From Alloyangia pacifica (GTDB lineage Bacteria > Pseudomonadota > Alphaproteobacteria > Rhodobacterales > Rhodobacteraceae): a stretch of DNA of 64,000 bases. The notes beneath the pieces are model-generated. The model ran no database searches and was not told the DNA's origin. It saw only the letters and a program-made list of their open reading frames with translations. Both the position numbers and the translations under genes were made by a program. Where the stretch lies: positions 186,001 through 250,000 of the forward strand of contig NZ_CP022190.1 in the NCBI RefSeq assembly GCF_003111685.1. The letters are read 5' to 3'. Positions 39,709 through 48,816 of the stretch are shown in pieces (the first letter of the stretch is position 1; each line of letters opens with the position of its first letter).

Positions 39709-40230
39709 ATGCCAGCTTCATACAAACCTCACACCCGCGAAGACGACGAGCACGCACGCAGCCACAGCCAGACCGTCGAAACCAACCTGTCTGCCGCCGA
39801 GGCGACGGTTCAGCACGTGCTGAACAGCAAGAACAGCGAGCTGTACTGGATCCAGCCTCAGCAAACCATCGGCACGGCCGTCGAGGTGCTGCGCGACCAG
39901 CGCATCGGCGCGCTGCTGGTGAAAAGTCCGCAGGGCGAGCTGGTCGGGATCCTCTCGGAGCGCGACATCGTGCGCCGCCTCGCCGATACGCCGGGTCGCA
40001 CCCTGCCGCAGACTGTTGCCGAGCTGATGACCACCGAGCTCGAGACATGTACCCCCGACGAGACGCTGGTGCGGATCCTGCGCCGGATGACCGACGGGCG
40101 TTTCCGCCACATGCCCGTGCTCGATGGCGATGATCTGATCGGCATGATTTCAATCGGTGACGTTGTGAACTACCGGCTGACCGCGCTGGAATACGAGGCG
40201 CTGAAGCTCAAGCAGCTCATCGTCGGCTGA
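39709..40230 (+). CDS. Tandem CBS-domain protein
   Basis: 173 residues. The N-terminal 40 residues are charged and poorly conserved. Two CBS motifs follow at about 47-100 (IGTAVEVLRDQRIGALLV, GILSERDIVRRLA) and 112-165 (DETLVRILRRMTDGRFRHMPVLD, GMISIGDVV). Such stand-alone pairs bind adenine nucleotides or similar ligands as energy sensors; the partner here is unknown. Well-placed AAGGGAAGG before the ATG. Monocistronic. Confidence 0.88.
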   Translation: MPASYKPHTREDDEHARSHSQTVETNLSAAEATVQHVLNSKNSELYWIQPQQTIGTAVEVLRDQRIGALLVKSPQGELVGILSERDIVRRLADTPGRTLPQTVAELMTTELETCTPDETLVRILRRMTDGRFRHMPVLDGDDLIGMISIGDVVNYRLTALEYEALKLKQLIVG

Positions 40231-40249
40231 CGCCGCCCGGCCAGATGAA

Positions 40250-40288
40250 AAGGGCCGCGTCCCCGGCGGACGCGGCCCTCTTGTTTTC
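40250..40288 (+). terminator. Terminator after the CBS-domain gene
   Basis: A 12-bp stem, AGGGCCGCGTCC / GGACGCGGCCCT, with a 5-nt loop, then CTTGTTTT. It lies before the convergent BASS transporter gene. Confidence 0.8.
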
Positions 40289-40312
40289 CGCCGGAGTCTT
40301 CTGACAACGCGC

Positions 40313-41299
40313 TCAGCTCGCCGGCACCGCCTCGGCCTGTTCGCGCCGCGCCGCCTTCTGCGAGACGAAAGCGCAGACCAGAAGCTGGCTCATGTGGTAG
40401 ATCATCACCGGCAGCACGATCGCCCCGACCTGATCGGCGGCAAAGAGCGCCGTCGCGATCGGCAGGCCCGAGGCGAGACTCTTGGTCGAGCCGCAGTAGA
40501 ACAGCACCGCCCGGTCCGGGTACGGCAGGCCGAAGAGCTTGCCGGCCCCCACCATCAGCAGCATGGCGATGGCGAGGAAGACCAGCACCACCAGCACCAG
40601 CATGATCAGGCTCGCCGTGGGAATCCTCTGCCACAGGCCCGAGACCGTGCCCGCGCTGAAGGCCGAGTAGACGATGAGCAGGATCGAGCCGCGGTCGACC
40701 ACCATGGTCAGCAACTTGTGCCGCTTCACGAAATCCCCGACCCAGGGCCGGACCAGCTGGCCGAGGACGAAGGGCAGGAGGATCTGCGTGCCGATCTTGA
40801 CGATTGAATCGAAGCTCACCCCGCCGTCGCCCTGGTGCAGCATCAGCGCCACGAGCGCGGGGGTCAGCGCCACCCCGACGATGTTCGACAGCGAGGCGGC
40901 GCAGATCGCTGCGGGCACGTTGCCCCCGGCGATCGAGGTGAAGGCGATCGAGGATTGCACCGTCGAGGGCAGCACCGCCAGGAACAGCAGCCCCAGGGTG
41001 ACCGTCGCGCCCAGGGCCGGCGAAAACACCCACACCAGCAACAGGCCGACCAGCGGGAACATCGCGTAGGTGGCGGCAAACGTCAGGCCCTGCAGCCGCC
41101 AGTTCAGCAGCCCCGCCCGCACCGACGACGGGTCGAGCTTTGCCCCGTAGAGGAAGAACAGCAGCGCGACGGCCCAGAAGGTGACGTGCTTCAACCCTGC
41201 CGCCGCGATGCCTTGTGCGGGCAGCAACAGGCCAAGGCAGACCGTGGCGATGAGCAACAGCATGTAAGTGTCGATGCCGATACGTTTGAGATACTTCAT
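40313..41299 (-). CDS. Bile acid:sodium symporter family (BASS) transporter, YfeH-like
   Basis: 328 residues with about nine or ten membrane segments. Family-like blocks: LYGAKLDPSSVRAGLLNW, LPSTVQSSIAFTSIAGGNVPAAICAASLSNIVG (which carries the substrate/Na+ crossover residues) and FYCGSTKSLASGLPIA. These match the SBF-like/YfeH subgroup rather than true bile-acid carriers; the physiological substrate is unknown. Monocistronic on the minus strand. Confidence 0.88.
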   Translation of the reverse strand: MKYLKRIGIDTYMLLLIATVCLGLLLPAQGIAAAGLKHVTFWAVALLFFLYGAKLDPSSVRAGLLNWRLQGLTFAATYAMFPLVGLLLVWVFSPALGATVTLGLLFLAVLPSTVQSSIAFTSIAGGNVPAAICAASLSNIVGVALTPALVALMLHQGDGGVSFDSIVKIGTQILLPFVLGQLVRPWVGDFVKRHKLLTMVVDRGSILLIVYSAFSAGTVSGLWQRIPTASLIMLVLVVLVFLAIAMLLMVGAGKLFGLPYPDRAVLFYCGSTKSLASGLPIATALFAADQVGAIVLPVMIYHMSQLLVCAFVSQKAARREQAEAVPAS

Positions 41300-41359
41300 C
41301 TCGTCTCCTGCTCTTTCCTGTCCGGCGCGCGCGCCGCTCCCGCATGGTGTGGGCGGGCT

Positions 41360-42949
41360 TCAGAACCCCGCGGCCTGCCCATCCTTACGCGGATCCGAGC
41401 CTGCCGCAAACCCGCCTTCCGGCAGGCGATGCACAAGCTGGGCGCCACCGAAGCCAAAGGCGTTGTCCGGCGCCTCGACCTGCACCTGGTGACCGAGCGC
41501 TTTCAGACCGTCCAGCAGCTCGGGCGCCATGCTCGGCTCGCAGGCCACGTCGAGCCCCTTGATCATTCGCCAGCGCGGCGCGTCGGCGGCGGTCTGCACG
41601 TCCTGATCCCAAAGCTCGGTGCGCAGCAGCAGCTGCATGTGGCCCTGTGCCTGGATCGGCCCGCCCATCATGCCGAAGGCCATGAGCGGCTGCCCGTTCT
41701 TCATGGCAAAGCCCGGGATGATCGTGTGGAAGGGGCGCTTGCCCCCCGCCACGCGGTTCGGGTGCCCCTCTTCGGTGGTGAAGCCGAAACCGCGGTTCTG
41801 CATCGACACGCCGGTGCCGGGCACAACCACGCCCGAGCCGAAGCCCGCGTAGTTCGACTGGATGAAGCTCACCATCATTCCCGAGGCGTCGCCCACGTTC
41901 AGCAGCACCGTGCCGCCGCGCTTGGGCGCGCCGGGGCCAAAGTCCTGTGCCTTGTCCTCGGCAATGAGCGCCGCGCGGGACTTGAGGTACGCGGGATCGA
42001 GCAGCGCTGTCTCGTCGACCTCGGTCATGTGATCGCGGTCGGCGACAAAGGCGTGCAGGTCCGCATAGGCCAGCTTGATCGCCTCGATCTGCAAATGCAC
42101 GGCGGTCAGATCGTCCGGGCCGTGGTCGCGAATGGACGTGTGCTGCAGCATCCCAAGCGCCATGAGCGCCGCAATCCCCTGCCCGTTCGGCGGGATCTCG
42201 TGCAGTTCGACGTCGTCGAAGGACTGGCTCACGGTGCCGCACCAGTCGGGCTTCTGCGCCTTTAGATCCTCGATCGTCATCGCGCCGCCATTGGCCTGCG
42301 AGAAGGCGATGATTTCCTCGGCGATCTCACCCTCGTAAAAGGCGCGGCCCTTGGTGTCGGCAATCGCCCGCAGGGTGCGCGCCGCGCCGGGGTTGCGGAA
42401 GCGCTCGCCCGCCTTGGGCGCGCGTCCACCGGGCAGGAAGGTCTCGGCAAAGCCCGGCTGTTTGCCCAAGGTCTCGGCACCCTTGGCCCAGAGCGTGGCG
42501 ATCACCGGCGAGACGATGAACCCCTCTTCCGCGTAGCGGATGGCGGGTGCCAGCACCGTCGCCAGCCCCAGCTTGCCGAAGCGCTCCGACAGCTCGACCC
42601 AGGCGCTGACCGCGCCCGGCACGGTCACGCTGTCCCAGCCGTGCTGCGGCATCCCATCGGGGAAGCGTTCGGGCGACCAGGCCGCGGGCGCGCGGCCCGA
42701 GGCGTTGAGCCCGTGCAGCTGCTTGCCGTCCCACAGGATGCAGAAGGCATCCGAGCCAAGACCGTTGCCGGTGGGTTCCACCACCGTCAGCGCCGCGGCG
42801 GTGGCAATCGCGGCATCCACCGCGTTGCCGCCCTGCTGCAGGATGGTCAGCCCGGCCTGCGTGGCCAGCGGCTGCGAGGTTGCCACGACGTTTTCTGCCA
42901 GAACAGGCGAACGGCGCGACGGGTAGACGGGATCATGACGCAGGCGCAT
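41360..42949 (-). CDS. Gamma-glutamyltransferase-like N-terminal nucleophile hydrolase
   Basis: 529 residues of the GGT superfamily, self-cleaved at the Thr of RGGTVLLNVGD (T347), which would become the nucleophile. GGNAVDAAIATAAAL and the later MGGPIQAQGHMQLLLR support the family. No signal peptide is present, unlike periplasmic GGT, so it probably acts in the cytoplasm like YwrD or the oxamate amidohydrolase HpxW. It overlaps the tctA stop by 17 nt at the end of the tctCBA operon, so its substrate may be what that transporter imports. The precise reaction is unknown. Confidence 0.87.
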   Translation of the reverse strand: MRLRHDPVYPSRRSPVLAENVVATSQPLATQAGLTILQQGGNAVDAAIATAAALTVVEPTGNGLGSDAFCILWDGKQLHGLNASGRAPAAWSPERFPDGMPQHGWDSVTVPGAVSAWVELSERFGKLGLATVLAPAIRYAEEGFIVSPVIATLWAKGAETLGKQPGFAETFLPGGRAPKAGERFRNPGAARTLRAIADTKGRAFYEGEIAEEIIAFSQANGGAMTIEDLKAQKPDWCGTVSQSFDDVELHEIPPNGQGIAALMALGMLQHTSIRDHGPDDLTAVHLQIEAIKLAYADLHAFVADRDHMTEVDETALLDPAYLKSRAALIAEDKAQDFGPGAPKRGGTVLLNVGDASGMMVSFIQSNYAGFGSGVVVPGTGVSMQNRGFGFTTEEGHPNRVAGGKRPFHTIIPGFAMKNGQPLMAFGMMGGPIQAQGHMQLLLRTELWDQDVQTAADAPRWRMIKGLDVACEPSMAPELLDGLKALGHQVQVEAPDNAFGFGGAQLVHRLPEGGFAAGSDPRKDGQAAGF

Positions 42950-44450
42950 CGGTACTCCTCCCGGAAGTCTTGCGGTGTTTCAGGTGGCTGCGGATCGCCC
43001 AGGCGATCGAGAGCACAGCCGCGATAAGGAAGATGAGGCTGATCGGGCGGGTGAAGAAAAGCGACGGATCGGCATCGGTCATCAGCGCCCGGCGCAGGTT
43101 GGTCTCGGCGATCGGGCCAAGGATGACGCCGAGCACCAGCGGCGCCAGCGAGTAGCCGAGTGCGCGCAGCGTGTAGCCCGCCACACCGATGAAGCCGAGC
43201 AGGTAGAGATCGGTCACGCGGTTGTTCAGCGCAAAGGAGCCAACGACGCAGCAGACCATCACCACCGGCACGATCAGCCATTTCGGCACCTCGGCGACGC
43301 GCAGGAACAGGCGCATCGACAGCACCGAGACCAGCAGCATCATCAGCGAGGCGACGGCCATGGCGATGAACATGCCGTAGACCAGATCGGCGTGATCCAT
43401 GATCAGCCGCGGGCCCACGGAAATGCCATGCACCATCAGCGAGGCCATGAGGATCGCGTCCACCGCCGAGCCCGGAATGCCGAGGCCGATGAGCGGGATG
43501 AGACCGCCGCCGGCAGTGGCCGAGTTGCCCGCCTCCGAGGCGACGACCCCGTCGGGGTTGCCCTTGCCGAAGCTGTCTGGATCCTTGGAGTTGCGCTTGG
43601 CCTGATCGTAGGCGACGAGGTTGGCGATCGAGCCCCCTGCCCCCGGCAGCGCACCGATCAGCACGCCGACGATGGACGAGCGGATCAGGTTCACCGGACG
43701 CAGCAGCACCTCCTTCATCACCTTCCAGGTCTGGAAGTCGATGGCGCCGGTCACCAGCGGATTGCCCGACCGCACGGATTTCGCATCCTCGACTTCGGAC
43801 GTGAGCTGCGAGATCGCGAAGATGCCGATCAGCACCACGAGGAAGGGCAGACCGGTCTGCAGCATCTCGATGCCGAAGTCGAAGCGCGGCCGGCCCATGA
43901 TCGGATCGGTGCCAACGGTCGAGATGGCAAGCCCGATGAGACCCGCGAGCATGCCGCGAATGACGCTGTCACCCACCAGCGAGGCCACGATGGTCAGCGC
44001 GAAGACGATCAGCGAGAAATACTCCCACGGGCCGAGCTTCACCGCGAACATCGCCAGCGGCGGCGCGGCGACGATCAGCACCAGGGTCGAGATGATCGTG
44101 CCGAAGAACGAAGCCCAGACGCCAAGCGACAGCGCCCGTCCGGGCTCGCCGCGGCGCGCCATGGGGAAGGCGTCAAAGGTGGTGGCCACCGACGAGGGCG
44201 TGCCGGGAATGCCCAGCAGCGCAGCCGAGATGAGACCGCCGGTGTAGCCGCCGACGTAGACAGACAGCATCACAGCGATGCCCTGCAGCGGCTCCATGGT
44301 GAAGGTCAGCGGCAGCGTCAGCACGATGGCCATTGTGACGGTGAAGCCGGGGATCGCGGCGGCGACGATGCCTGCGATCGAACCCGCAAGCATGTAGATC
44401 AGTGTGGCAAGCGTGAAGATCTGCGCTGCGCCGGAAAGGAAGCTGTCCAT
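42933..44450 (-). CDS. tctA: Tripartite tricarboxylate transporter large permease TctA
   Basis: 505 residues from the ATG at 44450, with about twelve membrane segments. Diagnostic TctA blocks: IPGFTVTMAIVLTLPLTF, YVGGYTGGLISAALLGIPGTPSS and the repeat-like GALPGAGGSIANLVAYDQAKR, with EAGNSATAGGGLIPLIGLGIPGS. Moves a carboxylate delivered by TctC, using an ion gradient. Two bp after tctB; the upstream ATG at 44495 lies inside tctB and is rejected. Confidence 0.95.
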   Translation of the reverse strand: MDSFLSGAAQIFTLATLIYMLAGSIAGIVAAAIPGFTVTMAIVLTLPLTFTMEPLQGIAVMLSVYVGGYTGGLISAALLGIPGTPSSVATTFDAFPMARRGEPGRALSLGVWASFFGTIISTLVLIVAAPPLAMFAVKLGPWEYFSLIVFALTIVASLVGDSVIRGMLAGLIGLAISTVGTDPIMGRPRFDFGIEMLQTGLPFLVVLIGIFAISQLTSEVEDAKSVRSGNPLVTGAIDFQTWKVMKEVLLRPVNLIRSSIVGVLIGALPGAGGSIANLVAYDQAKRNSKDPDSFGKGNPDGVVASEAGNSATAGGGLIPLIGLGIPGSAVDAILMASLMVHGISVGPRLIMDHADLVYGMFIAMAVASLMMLLVSVLSMRLFLRVAEVPKWLIVPVVMVCCVVGSFALNNRVTDLYLLGFIGVAGYTLRALGYSLAPLVLGVILGPIAETNLRRALMTDADPSLFFTRPISLIFLIAAVLSIAWAIRSHLKHRKTSGRSTDAPAS

Positions 44451-44451
44451 G

Positions 44452-44967
44452 TCAGAGCACCCCGCGCGGCAGGAAGACGGTGAAGACCTCGGCAAACAGC
44501 CAGTTGAGCCCGAAGGAGAAGACCGCCGCCACGATCACCGCGATCAGCAGCGTCATGGGCGTGCGCGGCATCAGGACCAACTCCAGCGAGAGGATGAAGA
44601 GGAAGCTCGCGATCGAGAAGCCCAGCAGCGGGATCGCCAGAAGGTAGACTGCAAGAGCCCCCAGCACGACGAAAACGAGCGCGCGACGCTTCGCCCAGGC
44701 CACCGTCTGGCAGGCAAAACGGCCGTAGGCGCCCGCGGGGATCTTCCGCAACGCGTCGATGATGGCAATCACCGCCACCAGCGCGATACCGGCGAACACG
44801 ATCTTGGGAAACGCACCCGCGCCGAGCTTTTCGAAGCGCGAGGTGGGAATCGCTGCGGCCGAGACAAACAGCCCGACCGAGGCGAGAAGGATCAGCACGT
44901 AGCTCAGGAGGCGGGCAATCTCGCCCGCCTCCCTTGCCTGCTGCTTGTCGTAGCCGGCGTCGCTCAC
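44452..44967 (-). CDS. tctB: Tripartite tricarboxylate transporter small subunit TctB
   Basis: 171 residues with four hydrophobic segments (about 20-43, 54-72, 91-116 and 130-152) and the short conserved region PTSRFEKLGAGAFPKIV. The start overlaps the tctC stop by 4 nt. Role: small membrane partner of TctA. Confidence 0.9.
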   Translation of the reverse strand: MSDAGYDKQQAREAGEIARLLSYVLILLASVGLFVSAAAIPTSRFEKLGAGAFPKIVFAGIALVAVIAIIDALRKIPAGAYGRFACQTVAWAKRRALVFVVLGALAVYLLAIPLLGFSIASFLFILSLELVLMPRTPMTLLIAVIVAAVFSFGLNWLFAEVFTVFLPRGVL

Positions 44968-45911
44968 GGTGCGAGAACCTCTGCCAGCGACTTCACTGTC
45001 TCATCGAGCTTCGCCAGGTAGGCGCGGTACCCTTCCTGGCCGCGGAACATGACTGAAGCACCCGCGTTGTTGGTCTGCTCGATGTAGGTCTCGTCTTTCG
45101 ACAGTTCCTCGAGCGCGGCTTCCATCTTGTCGCGGGCCTCCTGCGGGGCACCCTTGGGCATGACGATGCCGCGGGTCACCTGCAGTTCGAGGTCAGCGCC
45201 CAGCTCGGCGAAGGTCGGAACCTCGGGAGCCTCGTCCACGCGCTCGGAGGCGCCCACGGCGAGGAACTGCAGATCGCCGTTGTCGACGAACTGCTTCGAC
45301 GACGAGATGTCGCCGATCGCCGCATCGAGGTTGCCGCCGACGAGGGCGCGCACGCGCTCGCCGGTGCCTTCATAGCCGACGTATTGGAACTGCAGGCCGT
45401 AGGCCTGTTCGATCATCGCCGCGTGCAGGTGCGGCACGCCGCCCAGGGTCACGCCCATGGTGATCTCGCCCGGGTGCTCTTTGGCATAGGCGACGAACTC
45501 CTCGAAATCGGCGTAATCCTCGGTCGGGTGCACCACGAGGTACTGCGGCGAGGCGGTCATCAGCGCGATCGGCTCGAAGTCGTCCCACGCCAGATCGGTG
45601 ATGCCGGTCTCGGTGGCGACCAGCAGGCCCTCGTGGACCTGGCTGATGGTGTAGCCGTCATTGGCGCGGCGCGAAGCTTCGCGCAGGCCGACGGTGCCGC
45701 CGACGCCTGGCATGTTGATGATCGGCATCTCGGTGCCGAGGTAGGGCGCGATGTTGCCGGCGATGAGGCGCATCAACGTGTCCGACCCGCCGCCCGGCGA
45801 CCAGGGCACGATGAATTCGACCGGGTGGTCGGGGTAGTCGGCGGCGCTGGCAGGCGCGGCGGTCAGCGTGGCGGCGGCAAGGAGGGCGGCAAGGCCCGTG
45901 CGGATTGTCAT
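44964..45911 (-). CDS. tctC: Tripartite tricarboxylate transporter substrate-binding protein TctC
   Basis: Periplasmic binding protein of 315 residues from the ATG at 45911, with signal peptide cleaved after APASA. Bug/TctC family blocks: YPDHPVEFIVPWSPGGGSDTLMR, MPGVGGTVGLREASR, DFEPIALM and KEHPGEITMGV. TctC proteins bind carboxylates such as citrate or amino-acid derivatives; the ligand here is not known. First gene of tctC-tctB-tctA-GGT, divergent from a LysR regulator. Confidence 0.93.
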   Translation of the reverse strand: MTIRTGLAALLAAATLTAAPASAADYPDHPVEFIVPWSPGGGSDTLMRLIAGNIAPYLGTEMPIINMPGVGGTVGLREASRRANDGYTISQVHEGLLVATETGITDLAWDDFEPIALMTASPQYLVVHPTEDYADFEEFVAYAKEHPGEITMGVTLGGVPHLHAAMIEQAYGLQFQYVGYEGTGERVRALVGGNLDAAIGDISSSKQFVDNGDLQFLAVGASERVDEAPEVPTFAELGADLELQVTRGIVMPKGAPQEARDKMEAALEELSKDETYIEQTNNAGASVMFRGQEGYRAYLAKLDETVKSLAEVLAP

Positions 45912-46038
45912 GGGTGGAGGCTCCCTGTGTATGCTGGCAAGTCGGCAGTTTGTCCGCCGACGTTCTGATTGGGTAACCCCCAGTAACACAAGATTAAGCC
46001 TCACAAAGCGCGAAGTTATTGCCATTATTTTCAGAATT

Positions 46039-46051
46039 CCTTACGTTAAGG
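46039..46051. promoter_or_regulatory. Inverted repeat just upstream of the LysR gene
   Basis: CCTTA-CGT-TAAGG, a perfect 5-bp-arm dyad 2 nt before the lysR-type start, in the 142-bp region shared with tctC. Candidate autoregulatory or operon operator site for the LysR protein. Confidence 0.4.
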
Positions 46052-46053
46052 CG

Positions 46054-46938
46054 ATGGACACCCGCCAGCTACAGACCCTCCTCGCCATCGAGCAGCACGG
46101 CGGTTTCGCCGCCGCAGCGCAGGCGATAAACCTCACCGCCTCGGCGGTCAGCCAGCAGGTCTCTGCGCTGGAGGCGGAGCTGGGCGTGCAGCTCTACGAC
46201 CGTACCCGCCGCCCGCCGGTGCTGACTGCCAAGGGGGCCGAGATGCTGCGCTCGGCACGGCAAATCCTGCGCATCCTCACCGAGACCAAGGCCTCGGTCA
46301 CCGGCGGCGACGTCGGCGGCACGCTGGCGTTCGGCTCGCTGCGCACGGGGGCGAATTCTCTGGTGCCGCAGGCGCTGGCCTCGCTGCGTGACCGCTACCC
46401 CGAGCTCAGCTTCCGACTGCGCATCGGAATGTCCGAGGAGCTGATGGCCGAGGTGGTCTCGGGCCAACTCGACGCGGCGCTGGTGGCCGAACACGTCGCC
46501 GTGCCGCCCAGCCTGCGCTGGACCGAAGTGCTGAGCGAGCCGCTGGTGGTGATCACCCCGCCCGGCTCCGGGGGGCTGGCGATCCGCGACCTCGTACGTC
46601 AGGTGCCCTACATCCGCTACCGCACGCAGGTGCCTCTGGCACGGCAAATCGACACCGAGATCGCCCGGCTCGGCGTCGCGCCGCGGCAGGTGGTCTCGGT
46701 GAACACGATGACGGCAGTGGTGGGCTGCGTCCGCGCGGGACTGGGCTTTGCCATCATCCCCTATGTGGCGCTGCAGGATTCGATCACCGCAGCGCTCGAC
46801 TGGTTTCCCTTCGGCGCGCCGCCGATCCACCGCCGTCTTGGCGTGGTGCAGCGCCCGACCACCAGCCGGGCCGAGGTGCTCTCAACCCTGATCGCCGCGC
46901 TGGTCGAACATGGCCGTCCGCGCGACGATCGCGATTGA
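46054..46938 (+). CDS. LysR family transcriptional regulator, probable regulator of tctCBA-GGT
   Basis: 294 residues. The N-terminal winged helix-turn-helix (MDTRQLQTLLAIEQHGGFAAAAQ.., SAVSQQVSALEAELG) is followed by an effector-binding domain from about residue 90. The ATG at 46054 is chosen; earlier in-frame sequence covers the tctC promoter. Divergent orientation to tctC makes it the likely sensor of the imported carboxylate. The RRPPVLTAKGAEML segment is standard for the family. Confidence 0.92.
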   Translation: MDTRQLQTLLAIEQHGGFAAAAQAINLTASAVSQQVSALEAELGVQLYDRTRRPPVLTAKGAEMLRSARQILRILTETKASVTGGDVGGTLAFGSLRTGANSLVPQALASLRDRYPELSFRLRIGMSEELMAEVVSGQLDAALVAEHVAVPPSLRWTEVLSEPLVVITPPGSGGLAIRDLVRQVPYIRYRTQVPLARQIDTEIARLGVAPRQVVSVNTMTAVVGCVRAGLGFAIIPYVALQDSITAALDWFPFGAPPIHRRLGVVQRPTTSRAEVLSTLIAALVEHGRPRDDRD

Positions 46939-46961
46939 TCCAAATCGATCCCGAAAGAGGG

Positions 46962-47237
46962 TCAGCTGCGGTCTTCGATCACCCGCGCCAGCGCCGGATC
47001 ATCACCGAAGAACGGCTCCGCCGAAACACCCATCGCGTCCCATTGGTCGGGCTGGATCATCAGGCGGCTGCTCAACTCGTTCTGGAACGGGCTGATCTTG
47101 CCCAGGCGCCGGGCGCGGGCCTTCAGCAGCTCGCCCTCGATCGCGGAACCGACGTCGCGGTATTCACCGCGGGCCACGAGCCCTTCCGCATAGGAAAGGA
47201 TCTCGCCGCTGATGGTGACTGTCTCTGTCTTGCGCAT
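46962..47237 (-). CDS. Orphan ribbon-helix-helix (ParD-like) protein
   Basis: 91 residues. The N-terminus (KTETVTISGEILSYAEGLVARGEYRDVGSAIEGELLKAR) fits a ribbon-helix-helix DNA-binding fold like the ParD/CopG antitoxins. The C-terminal half is acidic and could hold a partner-binding tail. GAGGGGG lies 7 nt before the ATG. No toxin-like gene adjoins it: the neighbours are a LysR gene and a peptidase. Either an orphan antitoxin-like regulator or a relic. Confidence 0.65.
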   Translation of the reverse strand: MRKTETVTISGEILSYAEGLVARGEYRDVGSAIEGELLKARARRLGKISPFQNELSSRLMIQPDQWDAMGVSAEPFFGDDPALARVIEDRS

Positions 47238-47351
47238 GCACCAACCCCCTCATACTCGCGTGGCAGCAGGTAAAGTGTACCCCGAGTCGCCCTGTGTACA
47301 ATGCGATAAGTTGACGTTCGGTTAATACTTTTGGCGCCCGTGCGACGCGAA

Positions 47352-47379
47352 AGCCGCGCCGGGTTTCCCCGGCGCGGCT
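47352..47379. terminator. Hairpin after the M29 aminopeptidase gene
   Basis: A 12-bp stem, AGCCGCGCCGGG / CCCGGCGCGGCT, with a 4-nt loop. The T-rich tail is short (TTTC on the minus strand), so it is moderately convincing. Confidence 0.6.
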
Positions 47380-47414
47380 CCTGCGATTTCCCCCTCGAGA
47401 GAGTGTGCCCGACC

Positions 47415-48653
47415 TCAGGCCCACTCGCCCTTGCGGAAGACCGGCACTCGGGTGCCATCGTCGCGAATGCCGTCGATGTCGGTCTCTGCGCCGCCGATCA
47501 TCCAGTCGACGTGGATCATCGAGCTGTTGCCCCCCTGCGCCGCGATCTGATCCGCGCTCAGCGACGCCCCATCGAGGAAGCACTTCGAGTAGCACTGGCC
47601 CAGTGCGATGTGGCAGGCGGCGTTCTCGTCGAAGAGCGTGTTGTAGAACAGCAGGCCAGACTGCGAAATCGGCGAGCCGTGCGGCACCAGCGCCACTTCG
47701 CCAAGGCGCGCCGCGCCCTCGTCGGTGGCCAGCAGTTCCTTCAGCACCGCCTCGCCCTTCTCAGCCGTCGCTTCGACGATGCGGCCGCCCTCGAAGCGCA
47801 CCGCGATGCCGTCGATCAGGCTGCCCTGGTGCGACAGCGGCTTGGTCGAGCGCACGGTGCCGTCAACGCGCTGCGCGTGCGGGGTGGTGAACACCTCCTC
47901 GGTGGGGATGTTCGGGTTGCACTGCACGCCGTTCTGCGCCGTGCTTGCGCCGCCGTGCCATTCGTGGCCGTCCGCCAGCCCGATCGTCAGATCGGTGCCA
48001 GGCCCGGTGAAATGCAGCGCCGAGAAGCGCTCGGCGTTCAGCCACTCGGTCCGGGCGCGCAGGACGGCATTGTGCTCGGCCCAGGCGGCGACCGGATCGG
48101 CGGTGTCGACGCGCGCGGCGGCAAAGATCGCCTCGGCCAGTTTCGCCTGCGCCTCGGGCTCGCTGAGCTCGGGGAACATGCGCTTGGCCCAGGCCGCGCC
48201 TGGCCAGGCGCAGATCGACCAGTTCACATTGAAATTGGTGATCTTCTCCATCGCAGGCTTGTAGGCGATGGAGTTGGCCTTGCCCGCGCGCGCGACCTTG
48301 GCCGGGTCCTGCTCGGCAAGCAGCATCGGGTCCTCGCCGACGATCGCCATGCGCGCGGCCCCCTCGCCAAAGGCCTCGGCCATGCCACCGTAAAGCCAGC
48401 CTGCGGCGGTGTCGAAGCTGGCGTCCTGCCCTTCTTCGAAGCGCGCCAGCGCCACGTCGGGATCCGACAGCAGCGGGGTCACCAGCGAGGCACCGGCGCG
48501 GTAGGCCGCGCGGGTCACCGCGCGCACCAGAGGCAGCGCCGAGACCGGGGCGGTCAGCACGAGCTGCTGGCCGGGCTGGATGTTCACGCCGGTGCGCACG
48601 GCCACTTCGGCAAGCCGGTCGATCAGCGTCGGGTCGATGGGGGTCGACGTCAT
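47415..48653 (-). CDS. M29 family aminopeptidase
   Basis: Metal-dependent aminopeptidase (AmpS/AmpT type), 412 residues from the ATG at 48653. The metal and catalytic residues lie in NIPTEEVFTTPH (E, E and H), FYNTLFDENAACHIALG (Y and H) and MIHVDWMIG (H and D), as in the family. No signal peptide, so cytoplasmic. Divergent from the Nudix gene with 163 bp between. The long upstream extension to 48839 overlaps the Nudix start and is rejected. Confidence 0.92.
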   Translation of the reverse strand: MTSTPIDPTLIDRLAEVAVRTGVNIQPGQQLVLTAPVSALPLVRAVTRAAYRAGASLVTPLLSDPDVALARFEEGQDASFDTAAGWLYGGMAEAFGEGAARMAIVGEDPMLLAEQDPAKVARAGKANSIAYKPAMEKITNFNVNWSICAWPGAAWAKRMFPELSEPEAQAKLAEAIFAAARVDTADPVAAWAEHNAVLRARTEWLNAERFSALHFTGPGTDLTIGLADGHEWHGGASTAQNGVQCNPNIPTEEVFTTPHAQRVDGTVRSTKPLSHQGSLIDGIAVRFEGGRIVEATAEKGEAVLKELLATDEGAARLGEVALVPHGSPISQSGLLFYNTLFDENAACHIALGQCYSKCFLDGASLSADQIAAQGGNSSMIHVDWMIGGAETDIDGIRDDGTRVPVFRKGEWA

Positions 48654-48816
48654 GAAAAGCTCCTGAGTCTGTCTGGTTGCGGCAAAACTGGGCCTGCGGC
48701 CTAGGACAGTCAAGCGCCCGCCCGCCAGCGTAACCTCGCGTGAAAGGCCACACGTCGGTGTCATCCTTAACGATATAGATTGAAGATCTCCCGGTTTCGG
48801 TGCTAGGAGGCGCGCC

